From positions 310,001 through 374,000 of the forward strand of contig NZ_STGV01000001.1 of the NCBI RefSeq assembly GCF_004912165.1: DNA of 64,000 nt. The letters run 5' to 3'. The DNA is from Peteryoungia ipomoeae. GTDB lineage: Bacteria; Pseudomonadota; Alphaproteobacteria; Rhizobiales; Rhizobiaceae. Positions 1 through 9,038 of this stretch are shown here, piece by piece. The stretch's first letter is position 1. The number at the start of each line of letters is the position of its first letter. The position numbers and the translations under genes are program-made. Under the pieces are notes generated by a model. That model did no database searches. It saw nothing but the letters and a program-made list of their open reading frames with translations, and had not been told where the DNA came from.

Positions 1-1
1 G

Positions 2-637
2 TTAGCGGAGGCTCTGCGCCTGCTCGTTGATGGGGGCGACAAGGCTGTGACAACGGCCGGCCTTGCGCGTGCCGCCAATTGTTCCAAGGAAAGCCTCTAC
101 AAGTGGTTTGGCGATCGTGATGGATTGCTTTCGGCGATGATCGCCTATCAGGCGAGCAAAGTGCGCACCGTGGAGCGCGCAGGCGAAAGGCTGACGGTCG
201 CGACACTTGCCGAGCATCTGGAGGTTTTTGCCCGCGATCTGCTTGAGGTGCTTGCTGGGGACGTGTCGTTGGCGCTGAACAGGCTTGCCATTGGCCAGTC
301 GAGCCGCGACGGTTCGAAGCTTGGCAAATTGTTGCTCGAACGCGGTCGCCGGCAGATTGATCGCCGGGCGCGCGGGTTGCTGGACGCTGGGCAGCGCGAT
401 GGCCTGTTGCGCTTTGCCGACGGAGACGAGGCTTACCGGATCTTCTACGGCCTGATCGTGGGGGATCTGCATGTACGCCTGTTGCTGGGCGATACGCCGC
501 AGGCCCACAAATTCGGGGCGCGGGCTGCAAAGGCCGTCTCGGCATTTCTAACCCTGTACGGCACAGACCGCGTACAGGCAGAACTCGATAACGGCGTCCG
601 CAAGGCGGCGCCTGAAACCAATATCCATCACAACTGA
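2..637 (+). CDS. TetR-family transcriptional regulator (5' end outside window)
   Basis: The reading frame is open from the first complete codon of the window, so the true start lies upstream and the N-terminus is cut. A helix-turn-helix typical of TetR proteins is seen at the beginning (TTAGLARAANCSKESLYKWF, followed by GDRDGLL), which places only a short part of the DNA-binding domain outside the window. The remaining residues form a helical ligand-binding domain without recognisable effector motifs. An internal GTG at 47 could be mistaken for a start but would remove part of the HTH domain. It lies 25 bp upstream of ilvC on the same strand, so it may be co-transcribed; whether it controls ilvC is unknown. 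Confidence 0.85.
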   Translation, partial: LAEALRLLVDGGDKAVTTAGLARAANCSKESLYKWFGDRDGLLSAMIAYQASKVRTVERAGERLTVATLAEHLEVFARDLLEVLAGDVSLALNRLAIGQSSRDGSKLGKLLLERGRRQIDRRARGLLDAGQRDGLLRFADGDEAYRIFYGLIVGDLHVRLLLGDTPQAHKFGARAAKAVSAFLTLYGTDRVQAELDNGVRKAAPETNIHHN

Positions 638-647
638 CAAAGCCTAG

Positions 648-1682
<1,035 letters not shown>

Positions 1683-1713
1683 TCACAGTCGCACCGTTTG
1701 TTGGGTGACATCA

Positions 1714-1745
1714 AAGGTCGGAGCCTCTTGGTTCCGGCCTTTTTC
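1714..1745 (+). terminator. Rho-independent terminator after ilvC
   Basis: A 12-bp stem with two G-T wobbles (1714-1725 with 1730-1741) and a 4-nt loop is followed directly by a run of T. It lies about 30 bp after the ilvC stop and before the protease gene, which separates the two transcription units. Confidence 0.85.
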
Positions 1746-1818
1746 CTTGCTGTGACGCCTTCTGCTTGCTGCGTGTCTTTCTGGTGGTGCCTTTGCCGAA
1801 TGCACCTTGGAGGCGAAT

Positions 1819-2886
1819 ATGCTGAGCAGTTCACTGAAAGACGTCCAGGCCGAGATTTTCACCGAGGTTTTCGGCTTTTCGGAGGTTGCGTCCGCCACGA
1901 TCGTATCGGGCACGCATGAGTATGAATCGACCTTCATAGACCCGATACTGCAGTCGAGAGCAGAACCAGCCGAGCCAAGGGCGCAGTCGTCCATTCGCAC
2001 CGATATCGCGTTGGGAACGGTTCCGACAGAGAGGGATACGGATGTCAGGCTTGCTGTCCTTATGCAAAGCGAAGACTTGATGGACAGCGCGGCCTTGGCG
2101 CGGATCAGGGCGATTGCGCATGACGAGGTGGAGGTCATCTTTATCGGCCGCCAGGTCGCCACATGGACGAGGACGCGTCAAAGGCCGCTCAGGATCGGAT
2201 CGAGCATATCCCCCATCTCAGCCGGCTACAGCGGCACGTTGGGGTTCTTCGCCCGTTCGAATGCAAGCGACAAGATCGGGATGGTTTCGAACAATCACGT
2301 CCTTGCCAATGTCAACGGACACCCCGTTGGTACCCGGATCGTGCAACAAGCCGATGGAGACGGTGGCCGAAGCGCCGATGCAGTCGGTGTCCTTGGGGAC
2401 TATGTGCCGATCCTCTTTGGCGGACTTCCCAACAGTGTTGATGCCGCTTTTGCTCACCTTGATCCGCAGATTGGCTATGATGCCGTCAATATGTTCGGAA
2501 ACGGCAATCCGCCGCCCACGATTGCCACATTGAAACGACCGAGCAGCGTACCTGCGCTCCCCGGGTTGTCCGTGATGAAAACGGGTCGAACCACGGGCCA
2601 TACGCGTGGACGGGTAAGGGCGATCAACGTCAACAATTACGTGGTGAACATGGGTGCGAACCGGTTGGCTCGCTTCGATGGGCAGATCGTCTTTGAGGCC
2701 GAGCCTGGAGCCACCCAAGCCTTTTCGCGGGCCGGCGACAGCGGCTCGCTGATTACCGATCTGGAAGGATCGCCGATTGCCTTGTTGTTTGCCGGATCGA
2801 CATCCGGTGGCCAGGGTAATCTTGGCATCACCGGCGGAAATCCCATATCATTGGTCCTGAGACAGTTGAACCTGTCGTGGATCTAG
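1819..2886 (+). CDS. Trypsin-like (chymotrypsin-fold) serine protease, cytoplasmic type
   Basis: A 355-residue protein with a plausible catalytic triad: His160 in SNNHVLAN, Asp208 in SVDAAFAHLD and Ser308 in AGDSGSL. The family is the broad group of bacterial S1-like peptidases that carry a small N-terminal alpha/beta domain; residues about 60-115 (ending DEVEVIFIGRQV) fit such a domain. No signal peptide is visible, so a cytoplasmic site is inferred. ATG at 1819 is preferred over TTG at 1807 because GGAGG at 1809-1813 is 5 bp before it. The substrate is unknown. The stop codon falls in the left arm of a RIME-like element, and a small gene with a similar N-terminal-type domain follows at 2997. 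Confidence 0.8.
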   Translation: MLSSSLKDVQAEIFTEVFGFSEVASATIVSGTHEYESTFIDPILQSRAEPAEPRAQSSIRTDIALGTVPTERDTDVRLAVLMQSEDLMDSAALARIRAIAHDEVEVIFIGRQVATWTRTRQRPLRIGSSISPISAGYSGTLGFFARSNASDKIGMVSNNHVLANVNGHPVGTRIVQQADGDGGRSADAVGVLGDYVPILFGGLPNSVDAAFAHLDPQIGYDAVNMFGNGNPPPTIATLKRPSSVPALPGLSVMKTGRTTGHTRGRVRAINVNNYVVNMGANRLARFDGQIVFEAEPGATQAFSRAGDSGSLITDLEGSPIALLFAGSTSGGQGNLGITGGNPISLVLRQLNLSWI

Positions 2887-2986
2887 AGCATTTCCGCTAG
2901 TCGTAAGCGGCGGGGATACTCCAAGCTTTTGTTTTTTCGCATTGTCCTGCGCCGAAGCAACCACGCGTCGGCCGGAAATGCTCTAG
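2883..2986. repeat. RIME-type palindromic intergenic element (104 bp)
   Basis: The ends are a perfect 14-bp inverted repeat: CTAGAGCATTTCCG at 2883-2896 and its exact reverse complement at 2973-2986. Length and architecture fit the RIME1 class of Rhizobium-specific intergenic mosaic elements (about 108 bp with large palindromes); the assignment rests on structure and taxon, not on a database match. The left end contributes the TAG stop of the protease gene, and the right end contributes AG to the AGGAG ribosome-binding site of the next gene. Confidence 0.75.
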
Positions 2987-2996
2987 GAGCAGTGTC

Positions 2997-3230
2997 ATGG
3001 CTGTGGACGTCAAGGCTTTCGAAGCGGCCGGTGTCGTACAGAAGGAATTTGTCGACGCATTCTCAAACTTGCCGAGCATTGTCGGCGTGGGACTGTGCCT
3101 GAACACTCTGGCAGATGGCCCAGCGCTTTCGGTTCAGGTGACAGATGAGCCGGCAAGGGCTTTGGTGCCTCATACTTTTCACGATCTGGAAGTGGTCGTG
3201 GATGTCGTTGGCGAGGTGAAGGCCCTGTAA
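2997..3230 (+). CDS. Small protein resembling the N-terminal domain of trypsin-like proteases
   Basis: A 77-residue protein with ATG at 2997 and AGGAG 7 bp upstream. It has no signal peptide or membrane segment. Its core (SIVGVGLCLNTLADGPALSV, then LEVVVDVVGEV) follows the VGVG...L.V.V...VPVDVVEVG pattern known from the N-terminal domain of S1-like bacterial peptidases, and it can be loosely aligned with residues 65-115 of the adjacent protease. It sits 110 bp downstream of the protease, across the RIME-like element, and is followed by a strong terminator. A role as inhibitor, chaperone or pro-domain in trans is inference. Confidence 0.7.
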   Translation: MAVDVKAFEAAGVVQKEFVDAFSNLPSIVGVGLCLNTLADGPALSVQVTDEPARALVPHTFHDLEVVVDVVGEVKAL

Positions 3231-3247
3231 AGTCGAAATTCCATAGC

Positions 3248-3286
3248 AAAGCCGATAGGTCAGCATTGTTGACCTATCGGCTTTTT
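3248..3286 (+). terminator. Rho-independent terminator
   Basis: A perfect 15-bp stem (3248-3262 with 3270-3284) closes a 7-nt loop and runs into TTTTT. It lies 17 bp after the small gene at 2997-3230 and ends the protease/partner unit. Confidence 0.92.
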
Positions 3287-3327
3287 CGTGATCAGCTGCC
3301 CTCAGCAACAATGCCTGAGGAAACACC

Positions 3328-4551
3328 ATGCTTGCTTGGAATCACGTCTTTGCCAGCCGCGCGTCACGGATGCGTGCTTCTGAAATTCGAGAGCTGCTGA
3401 AGCTCTTGGATCAGCCGGACATCATTTCCTTTGCCGGCGGCATACCCGATCCGAAGCTTTTTCCGGCAGAGGCGTTCAAACAGGCCTATGCCGAAACCCT
3501 CAACGGCGGAGAGGCCATGGCGGCGCTTCAGTACTCGGTGTCGGAGGGGTATGCCCCCCTGCGGCAATGGCTGCAGCAGGAGATGGGGCGCATTGGTATC
3601 GAGTGCGAACCGGACAATATCTTCATCACGTCCGGCTCGCAGCAAGCCCTCGACTACCTGGGAAAACTCTTTCTCTCACCTGATGATACGGCGCTTGTGA
3701 CGTGGCCGACCTATCTCGGTGCGCTGCAGGCGTTCAACGCCTATGAGCCGCATTATGATCAGCTGGGATTTGCCAATCGGACACCGGAAAGCTACCGCAG
3801 CCTGGCGCAGAGCCGGGGCGGGGATGTGAAGTTTGCCTATCTTTCCTCCGATTTCGCCAATCCGACAGGTCAGACGGTCTCTTTGGAAGAGCGAGAGCGC
3901 GTGCTGTCGCTCGCGCGAGAGCTTGATATCCCCGTCATTGAAGATGCTGCCTATCAGCATCTTCGGTTCGAAGGCGCGCCGCTTTCGTCGATCCTCGCAC
4001 TCGATATCGCGCGGTCAGGAACGATCGAGGAGACGCGGACCATCTATTGCGGCAGCTTTTCCAAGACACTCGCGCCGGGCCTGCGTGTCGGCTACGTGGT
4101 TGCCGCCAAGCCGGTCATCCAAAAGCTTGTGTTGATGAAGCAGGCCGCTGACCTCCACTCCTCCACCATCAACCAGATGGCTATCGCCCATGTAGCCGAG
4201 CGGCATTTTCAAGCGCAAATCGAGAAGATCCGCACAACATACATGGCGCGGCGTGATGCGATGCTTGATGCACTCAGCCGCCATATGCCGGTCGGTGCGC
4301 GCTGGACCAAGCCGGAGGGTGGTATGTTTATCTGGGTCACATTGCCGGATGGCGTCGATGGGGCCGATCTCTTGCAGAACGCGATCAGCATGGAAAAGGT
4401 GGCCTTCGTTCCGGGGCAGGCATTCTTTGCGGACAAATCCGGCACCAATACGCTGCGGCTGTCATATTCCTGCGCCAACGAGACTGCCATTGAGGAAGGT
4501 ATTGCGCGACTTGGGCGTTTGGTAAAGCGCCACACTCAGAATGCAGCATGA
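3328..4551 (+). CDS. PLP-dependent aminotransferase, class I/II (2-aminoadipate-type)
   Basis: A 407-residue fold-type I aminotransferase. The N-terminus DIISFAGGIPDPKLFPAEAF and the segment ITSGSQQALDYLGKLF are typical of the LysN/aminoadipate aminotransferase and MocR-like group; here there is no N-terminal DNA-binding domain. The pyridoxal-binding lysine is in GSFSKTLAPGLRVGYV, and DFANPTGQTVSLEER and AAYQHLRFEG supply further cofactor contacts. The substrate cannot be named from sequence; lysine, aminoadipate or aromatic/branched amino acids are possible. It stands alone between terminator 3248-3286 and the next gene. The sequence just after the stop carries a short direct repeat of GCATGACCTTG. 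Confidence 0.9.
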   Translation: MLAWNHVFASRASRMRASEIRELLKLLDQPDIISFAGGIPDPKLFPAEAFKQAYAETLNGGEAMAALQYSVSEGYAPLRQWLQQEMGRIGIECEPDNIFITSGSQQALDYLGKLFLSPDDTALVTWPTYLGALQAFNAYEPHYDQLGFANRTPESYRSLAQSRGGDVKFAYLSSDFANPTGQTVSLEERERVLSLARELDIPVIEDAAYQHLRFEGAPLSSILALDIARSGTIEETRTIYCGSFSKTLAPGLRVGYVVAAKPVIQKLVLMKQAADLHSSTINQMAIAHVAERHFQAQIEKIRTTYMARRDAMLDALSRHMPVGARWTKPEGGMFIWVTLPDGVDGADLLQNAISMEKVAFVPGQAFFADKSGTNTLRLSYSCANETAIEEGIARLGRLVKRHTQNAA

Positions 4552-4645
4552 CCTTGAGGGCATGACCTTGCTGCTCAGGCGGTCGCGTGTTTGATTGCAA
4601 CTGACCGCGCCGTCCTGCGGTCATGCTTTTATCCGCAAGGCTCCC

Positions 4646-5749
4646 ATGACCGTCCGCATTGCCACGTTTAATATCGAGAACCTGATCACCCGCTTTGATT
4701 TCACGGGCTACCGCAATCAATTGCGATCCGACCGCGTTCTCAAGCTCTTCGATATCAAGAGTGAAGGTCTGTACCACCAGCTGGAAGCCGCGCGTATCGT
4801 CGCGGCGACTGACGATACGCGGCAGATGTCGGCGCTTGCGATTGCCGATGCGGCAGCGGATATTCTGTGCCTGCAGGAAGTCGATAGCATGGAGGCGCTT
4901 CAAGCCTTCGAGTACGGCTATCTCTTCCGGATGGTTGGTTCTGGCTATCGGCAGAAATATCTCGTCGAAGGCAATGACAGCAGGGGCATCGATGTCGCGG
5001 TTCTGATGCGTGAGGAGACGCGGTTCGGCGAAAAGATAGAGGTTCGCGACGTTACCAGCCATTCCGCGCTGACCTACCATGATCTTGGTCTGTACAGCGT
5101 GGACTTGGGCCCCGGTGTCAAGCCGCAGGACAAGATCTTCAAGCGTGACTGCCTGGAGCTTGATCTGCGTATCGGCGGACGGCCATTGCGGCTTTATGTC
5201 GTGCATTTCAAATCTATGACCGGACGCGGCGAGGGAGATGGACGGGAGTTGACCCGACCAGTGCGCGAAGCCGAGGCGAGGGCGGTTCGGCACATCATCG
5301 AAAATCAGTGCGGCGGAAGGGCTGATCGTTGCAACTTTATGATTTGCGGCGACATGAACGACTATCAGGAACGTGTTGAGGTGATCGGCGACCGGTCTAG
5401 CGGCTTCCGTTTCGTGGTTCGGGATGGCCTGAAAAGCGCGCTTGATGTTTTCTCTGCTGACGGATTTGCAGAGAACGTCATGAATCGGCGCGATGCGCTT
5501 GACCGGTGGACTCTCTATCATGCGCGAGGGCCCGAAGAGCAGCATCTCTGCCAACTCGATTATGTCTGGCTTTCGCCGGCCCTTGCGGCTGCAAATCCGC
5601 TTGCTGTTCCCAATATCATTCGTGCAGGCCAGCCTTTTCGCACGCCCTTTCCGCCGGGGCAGGAGGTCGATCGCTATCCGCGCACGGGTTGGGACAGGCC
5701 GAAGGCCTCCGACCATTGTCCGGTTGCCATCAGTCTGCATCTTCCATGA
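4646..5749 (+). CDS. Endonuclease/exonuclease/phosphatase (EEP) fold hydrolase
   Basis: A 367-residue metal-dependent phosphoesterase of the EEP superfamily. The start is ATG 4646, giving the typical N-terminus TVRIATFNIENL. Catalytic signatures are LCLQEVDSMEAL (metal-binding Glu), YVVHFKSM, FMICGDMNDY (Asp/Asn pair) and the C-terminal KASDHCPV (Asp-His). It lacks a signal peptide. Members act on nucleic acids, phosphoinositides or other phosphodiesters, and the substrate is not predictable here. The last four bases overlap the start of the following Nudix gene (ATGA), so the two are translationally coupled. Confidence 0.9.
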   Translation: MTVRIATFNIENLITRFDFTGYRNQLRSDRVLKLFDIKSEGLYHQLEAARIVAATDDTRQMSALAIADAAADILCLQEVDSMEALQAFEYGYLFRMVGSGYRQKYLVEGNDSRGIDVAVLMREETRFGEKIEVRDVTSHSALTYHDLGLYSVDLGPGVKPQDKIFKRDCLELDLRIGGRPLRLYVVHFKSMTGRGEGDGRELTRPVREAEARAVRHIIENQCGGRADRCNFMICGDMNDYQERVEVIGDRSSGFRFVVRDGLKSALDVFSADGFAENVMNRRDALDRWTLYHARGPEEQHLCQLDYVWLSPALAAANPLAVPNIIRAGQPFRTPFPPGQEVDRYPRTGWDRPKASDHCPVAISLHLP

Positions 5750-6504
5750 TCGCAAACGTGCAAACCTTGCCGGAACTAGGACCGGATCTGCCGGACGACG
5801 GAAGCGTCGTGGAGCTCAAGGGCTATGAGCTGCATGTCACAGATGGGCCGCATCCGTTGAACCTTGCCCGACAAGCCGAGATTTCCCATCACTGGACGTT
5901 GGAAAAAGCTGCAAATCCCTCGTTGTTCAACGGGCCTGTGATCCTCCAGCGGCAGATCGCCTATCGCAATGGCGTGATCGTGTCGCGGGGGCATGTGTCT
6001 GATTTCGCGACATTTCTCTGGTGGCGGAGCCAACCGGGACTGCCAGGAGCGAGCCATCTCTTCGGGTATCCGGTGATTGCGTCATCAGATGGCGACCTGA
6101 TCGCCGTCCGCATGGCGCCACACACGGCAAATCCGCGACAGGTCTATTTTGCCGCCGGCTCCCTGGATCTGTCGGATGTCGTCAATGGCCAATGCGATCT
6201 CGATGGCAATATGCGGCGGGAGGTCATGGAAGAGACGGGCCTCGATCTTGCAGAGGCCATGACGACCGGTCAGTTGTTCGGCACCTACCGTCCCAAGAAA
6301 ATGACGCTCTTTCGCGTCTATCAGTTCAACCGCAGCACGACAGCCCTGCTCACCGCGATCCGCGACCATATCCGTGGCGGACATGACGAAATTGACGCGG
6401 CGATTGCAATTCATGACGCGGCGTCCGGTACGCATCGCTACAACCCTGCAATGATTCCCATTTTGCGCTGGTATTTTGAACGCGGACGTTCCGATCTGCC
6501 CTGA
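5746..6504 (+). CDS. Nudix hydrolase-family protein
   Basis: A 252-residue protein whose ATG at 5746 overlaps the stop of the EEP hydrolase. The second half of a Nudix box is clear (RREVMEETGLDL), supplying the metal-binding glutamates. The first half is stretched: a Gly in AAGSLDLSD is separated from the REVMEETG helix by an insertion instead of the canonical spacing, a form I believe occurs in some Nudix families. The N-terminal 100 residues are an extra domain with no motif I recognise. Likely substrates are nucleoside-diphosphate derivatives. The pairing with a phosphoesterase suggests a nucleotide or cofactor clean-up function, which is inference. Confidence 0.8.
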   Translation: MIANVQTLPELGPDLPDDGSVVELKGYELHVTDGPHPLNLARQAEISHHWTLEKAANPSLFNGPVILQRQIAYRNGVIVSRGHVSDFATFLWWRSQPGLPGASHLFGYPVIASSDGDLIAVRMAPHTANPRQVYFAAGSLDLSDVVNGQCDLDGNMRREVMEETGLDLAEAMTTGQLFGTYRPKKMTLFRVYQFNRSTTALLTAIRDHIRGGHDEIDAAIAIHDAASGTHRYNPAMIPILRWYFERGRSDLP

Positions 6505-6923
6505 TTTCACCGTGATTACTATCACCACGCCGAATTCCACTCCGGCAATACATGCGATGGGCGTTCTGTCCGCCTCAATTTTGCCAAATATGTTCATTGA
6601 TCGCGCCTGCTGTCACATTTAGGTCGCCAAGACACCTCAAAGGCCGTCGTTGTTCATCGCTCCCTAATGCTCGCCACTTTCTCGCCGCGATATTCCCCTG
6701 CAACCGCGCGAAAATCCGCCGGATACGGCGGCTTTCTCAAGTATCGCGTGCTGAAATGCGGTCAAATTGTGTTCGTATTGCGTGCACGATTTGCTGACGC
6801 AACCTAAAAGTGTGTGATGCGAGACAACAGCAAATCACAAGTTTATTGAACTGAGGTAACGGCAGCTCTAGTAAAAGGAGGCTTGTTAAGGGGCTGGTAA
6901 CCAATAATAACTGGAGCAGTCAG
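6505..6923. other. 419-bp intergenic region, probable promoter and leader of the Ser-rich protein
   Basis: No gene is supported on either strand. The region is less GC-rich than its surroundings towards the 3' end. A strong purine stretch AAAAGGAGG at 6873-6881 precedes only a five-codon frame and is not taken as a gene. A long 5' leader for the gene at 6924 is possible. Confidence 0.4.
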
Positions 6924-7706
6924 TTGAAGAAAATGATTTTCTCTGCGGCAATTGTTGCCGCTACTGTGCTGAGCGGCGTTTCTACTGAAGCGTATGCCGG
7001 CCGCGGCGGCCACGATCGGGGCGGTCATGACCGCGGTGGAAATGATCGCGGTGGTCGTGATCACGACCGTGGCGGGCGCGACAAACAGAGCCATGGCAGC
7101 AAAGACCGTGGTTCGCATAGCTCTTCCAAGTCTTTTTCCGGATCGTCTTCGAAGTCGTTCTCGTCCTCCAAGTCGTTTTCGTCGTCCAAGTCATACTCTT
7201 CGTCTAAGTCTTTCTCGTCTTCGAAATCCTTCTCGTCGTCGAAGTCCTGGTCGGGTTCCAAGTCTTGGAGCGGTTCTGCTTCGTCGTCCAGTTCGTGGTC
7301 TGGCTCGCACACTGGGGATAAGTCCAAGTCGGGTTCCTTCTCGATGTCCTGGTCGGGCAGCATGAGCAAGGACAAGTCGAAGACGGTGTCCGGCAGCTTC
7401 AGCAAATCCTGGACAAGCAGCCGCAACAAGTCGTGGGACTGGAATTGTGGCAAGCCGTCGTCGCCGAAGCCGTCGCCGGTCAATAACCCGCCTTCGACCG
7501 GCGGCACGCCTAAGCCGACCCCGGTTACGCACACGCCGACCCCGAAGCCTGAAAAGCCGGTCAAGTTTCCGAACCGTCCAGACCACGATTCCAAGCATGT
7601 CGATCTGTCTGGCCGCCCGAACCTGATCTGCGCGCTGCCTTTCCCTTGGGCTCAGAACCATTGTGACAAGAAGCAGCGTTACGGCCAGGAAGCAGCAAGC
7701 CGCTAA
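6924..7706 (+). CDS. Secreted low-complexity protein: GGxDR repeats, Ser-Lys-aromatic repeats, Pro-rich tail
   Basis: A 260-residue protein with a clear Sec signal peptide (KKMIFSAAIVAATVLS, then cleavage near AYA-GRG). The mature part has four blocks: Gly/Asp/Arg repeats of the GGHDR type (residues about 28-55), a run of six-residue units SSSKSF/Y/W (about 65-115), a Ser/Trp-rich region to about 175, and a Pro/Thr/Lys segment ending in a short tail with a Cys pair (NLICALPFPWAQNHC) plus one Cys in DWNCGK. TTG at 6924 is preferred over ATG 6933 because GGAG at 6913-6916 is 7 bp before it. No domain is recognised; a surface or matrix role is inference. A terminator follows. Confidence 0.8.
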   Translation: MKKMIFSAAIVAATVLSGVSTEAYAGRGGHDRGGHDRGGNDRGGRDHDRGGRDKQSHGSKDRGSHSSSKSFSGSSSKSFSSSKSFSSSKSYSSSKSFSSSKSFSSSKSWSGSKSWSGSASSSSSWSGSHTGDKSKSGSFSMSWSGSMSKDKSKTVSGSFSKSWTSSRNKSWDWNCGKPSSPKPSPVNNPPSTGGTPKPTPVTHTPTPKPEKPVKFPNRPDHDSKHVDLSGRPNLICALPFPWAQNHCDKKQRYGQEAASR

Positions 7707-7780
7707 GGGGCACCGTTGCCCCTCCCACACGGAGGCTATCCGTTCGTAGTAGTCCGCCCTCGCGCACGGCGAACCTCCCA

Positions 7781-7815
7781 GAAGGCCCGGATGATCTCCG
7801 GGCCTTCGCCTTTTC
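7781..7815 (+). terminator. Rho-independent terminator after the Ser-rich protein gene
   Basis: A perfect 10-bp GC-rich stem (7781-7790 with 7798-7807) with a 7-nt loop is followed by GCCTTTT. It lies about 75 bp after the stop at 7706. Confidence 0.85.
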
Positions 7816-7901
7816 GCGTTTCTGCAAGCCTGCTCCTTGCTTGCCATGCCCGGCGGGGTGGGGCAGTGTTGCGGCTGATTTGACAGAATTCGGAGTGGCC
7901 A

Positions 7902-8822
7902 GTGTCCCGAGACTACGCGATCTATGACGTATTCACCGACCAGAAGCTTGCCGGCAATCCGCTTGCGGTGGTCTTTGACGGCGATGGATTGTCCGATGAT
8001 GCCATGCAGGCGATTGCGGCCGAATTCAATCTTTCCGAAACAGTCTTCGTACAGCCCGCGGACCATCCGGTTCACACGGCGAAGCTGCGCATCTTCACGC
8101 CGGCGCGCGAACTGCCCTTTGCCGGTCACCCGACCGTGGGGGCGGCGATTGCGCTGGCAGAAAGGGCGCATGATTTGAGCGATGGTGGACAGGCAGACCT
8201 CGTCTCCGTTCTGGAGGAGAATGTCGGCGCGGTCCGCTGTGCCGTCAGGCTGAGGGCCGGGGAGGCGGGATTCTCCGAATTCACGCTGCCGCGGAATTCG
8301 GTTCAACACGTCTTCCCGCTCGATCGGCAGGAAATCGCCGATGCCCTGTCACTCCAGTCCAGCCAGATCGGTTTCGAAAACCACGTGCCGACGGTGTGGA
8401 GTGCTGGCGTACCGTTCCTCCTCGTGCCCGTTCACGATTTGGCAGCGGCCAGCGTTGCGGAATTCGAACCCGGTCTGTGGGAGCGCATCGCGCCTCTCTG
8501 CGAAGGGCATCTCGTCTCCGCCTATCTCTATTGCCGGGGTGGCGTGCATCATGGCGCTCATTTCCACGCCCGCATGTTCAGCTCTGACATGGGAATATCG
8601 GAGGATCCGGCCACCGGCTCTGCCGTTGCAGCCTTTTCCGGCGCGATCCATCTTTTTGACGGGTTGCCCGACGGCCATCATGCGCTTCTGATCGAGCAGG
8701 GGGTCGAGATGGGACGCCCCTCGCATATCCATCTGCATCTCGACGTCGAGGGCGACAAGATCAACAAGGCGAGAATTGGCGGTCGTGCCGTACGGCTGGC
8801 AAGAGGATCGCTCGAGATCTGA
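7902..8822 (+). CDS. PhzF-family isomerase/epimerase
   Basis: A 306-residue member of the PhzF (phenazine biosynthesis-like) family of diaminopimelate-epimerase fold enzymes. Signatures include DVFTDQKLAGNPLAVV at the N-terminus, the catalytic Glu in FNLSETVFV, RELPFAGHPTVGAA, and EDPATGSAVAAF in the second half. The start is GTG 7902, with GGAG at 7892-7895 upstream. There are no phenazine genes nearby, so phenazine synthesis is not implied; most family members have unknown substrates. The gene stands alone between a terminator and the tRNA-Lys promoter. Confidence 0.9.
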   Translation: MSRDYAIYDVFTDQKLAGNPLAVVFDGDGLSDDAMQAIAAEFNLSETVFVQPADHPVHTAKLRIFTPARELPFAGHPTVGAAIALAERAHDLSDGGQADLVSVLEENVGAVRCAVRLRAGEAGFSEFTLPRNSVQHVFPLDRQEIADALSLQSSQIGFENHVPTVWSAGVPFLLVPVHDLAAASVAEFEPGLWERIAPLCEGHLVSAYLYCRGGVHHGAHFHARMFSSDMGISEDPATGSAVAAFSGAIHLFDGLPDGHHALLIEQGVEMGRPSHIHLHLDVEGDKINKARIGGRAVRLARGSLEI

Positions 8823-8883
8823 TCGCGCCTCCCGCCGGCTGGAATTTTTTTGACCGTTTGACAAAGTTTTTACGACAGGGCGC

Positions 8884-8912
8884 TGGACAACATCGGATAT
8901 CCTGTTTATACG
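8884..8912 (+). promoter_or_regulatory. Putative sigma-70-type promoter of tRNA-Lys
   Basis: TGGACA at 8884-8889 and TATACG at 8907-8912 are separated by exactly 17 bp and lie 50 bp upstream of the tRNA. The match is by eye. Confidence 0.5.
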
Positions 8913-8962
8913 CCCGGTCACGCCACCGGAACGGGGCGTAACGCACTCCAAGGGGTGCTGGC

Positions 8963-9038
<76 letters not shown>

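Noticed and set aside
6873..6898. Strong Shine-Dalgarno-like AAAAGGAGG with a five-codon frame, as a leader peptide
   Set aside because: The spacing to the TTG is too short and the frame is only five codons.
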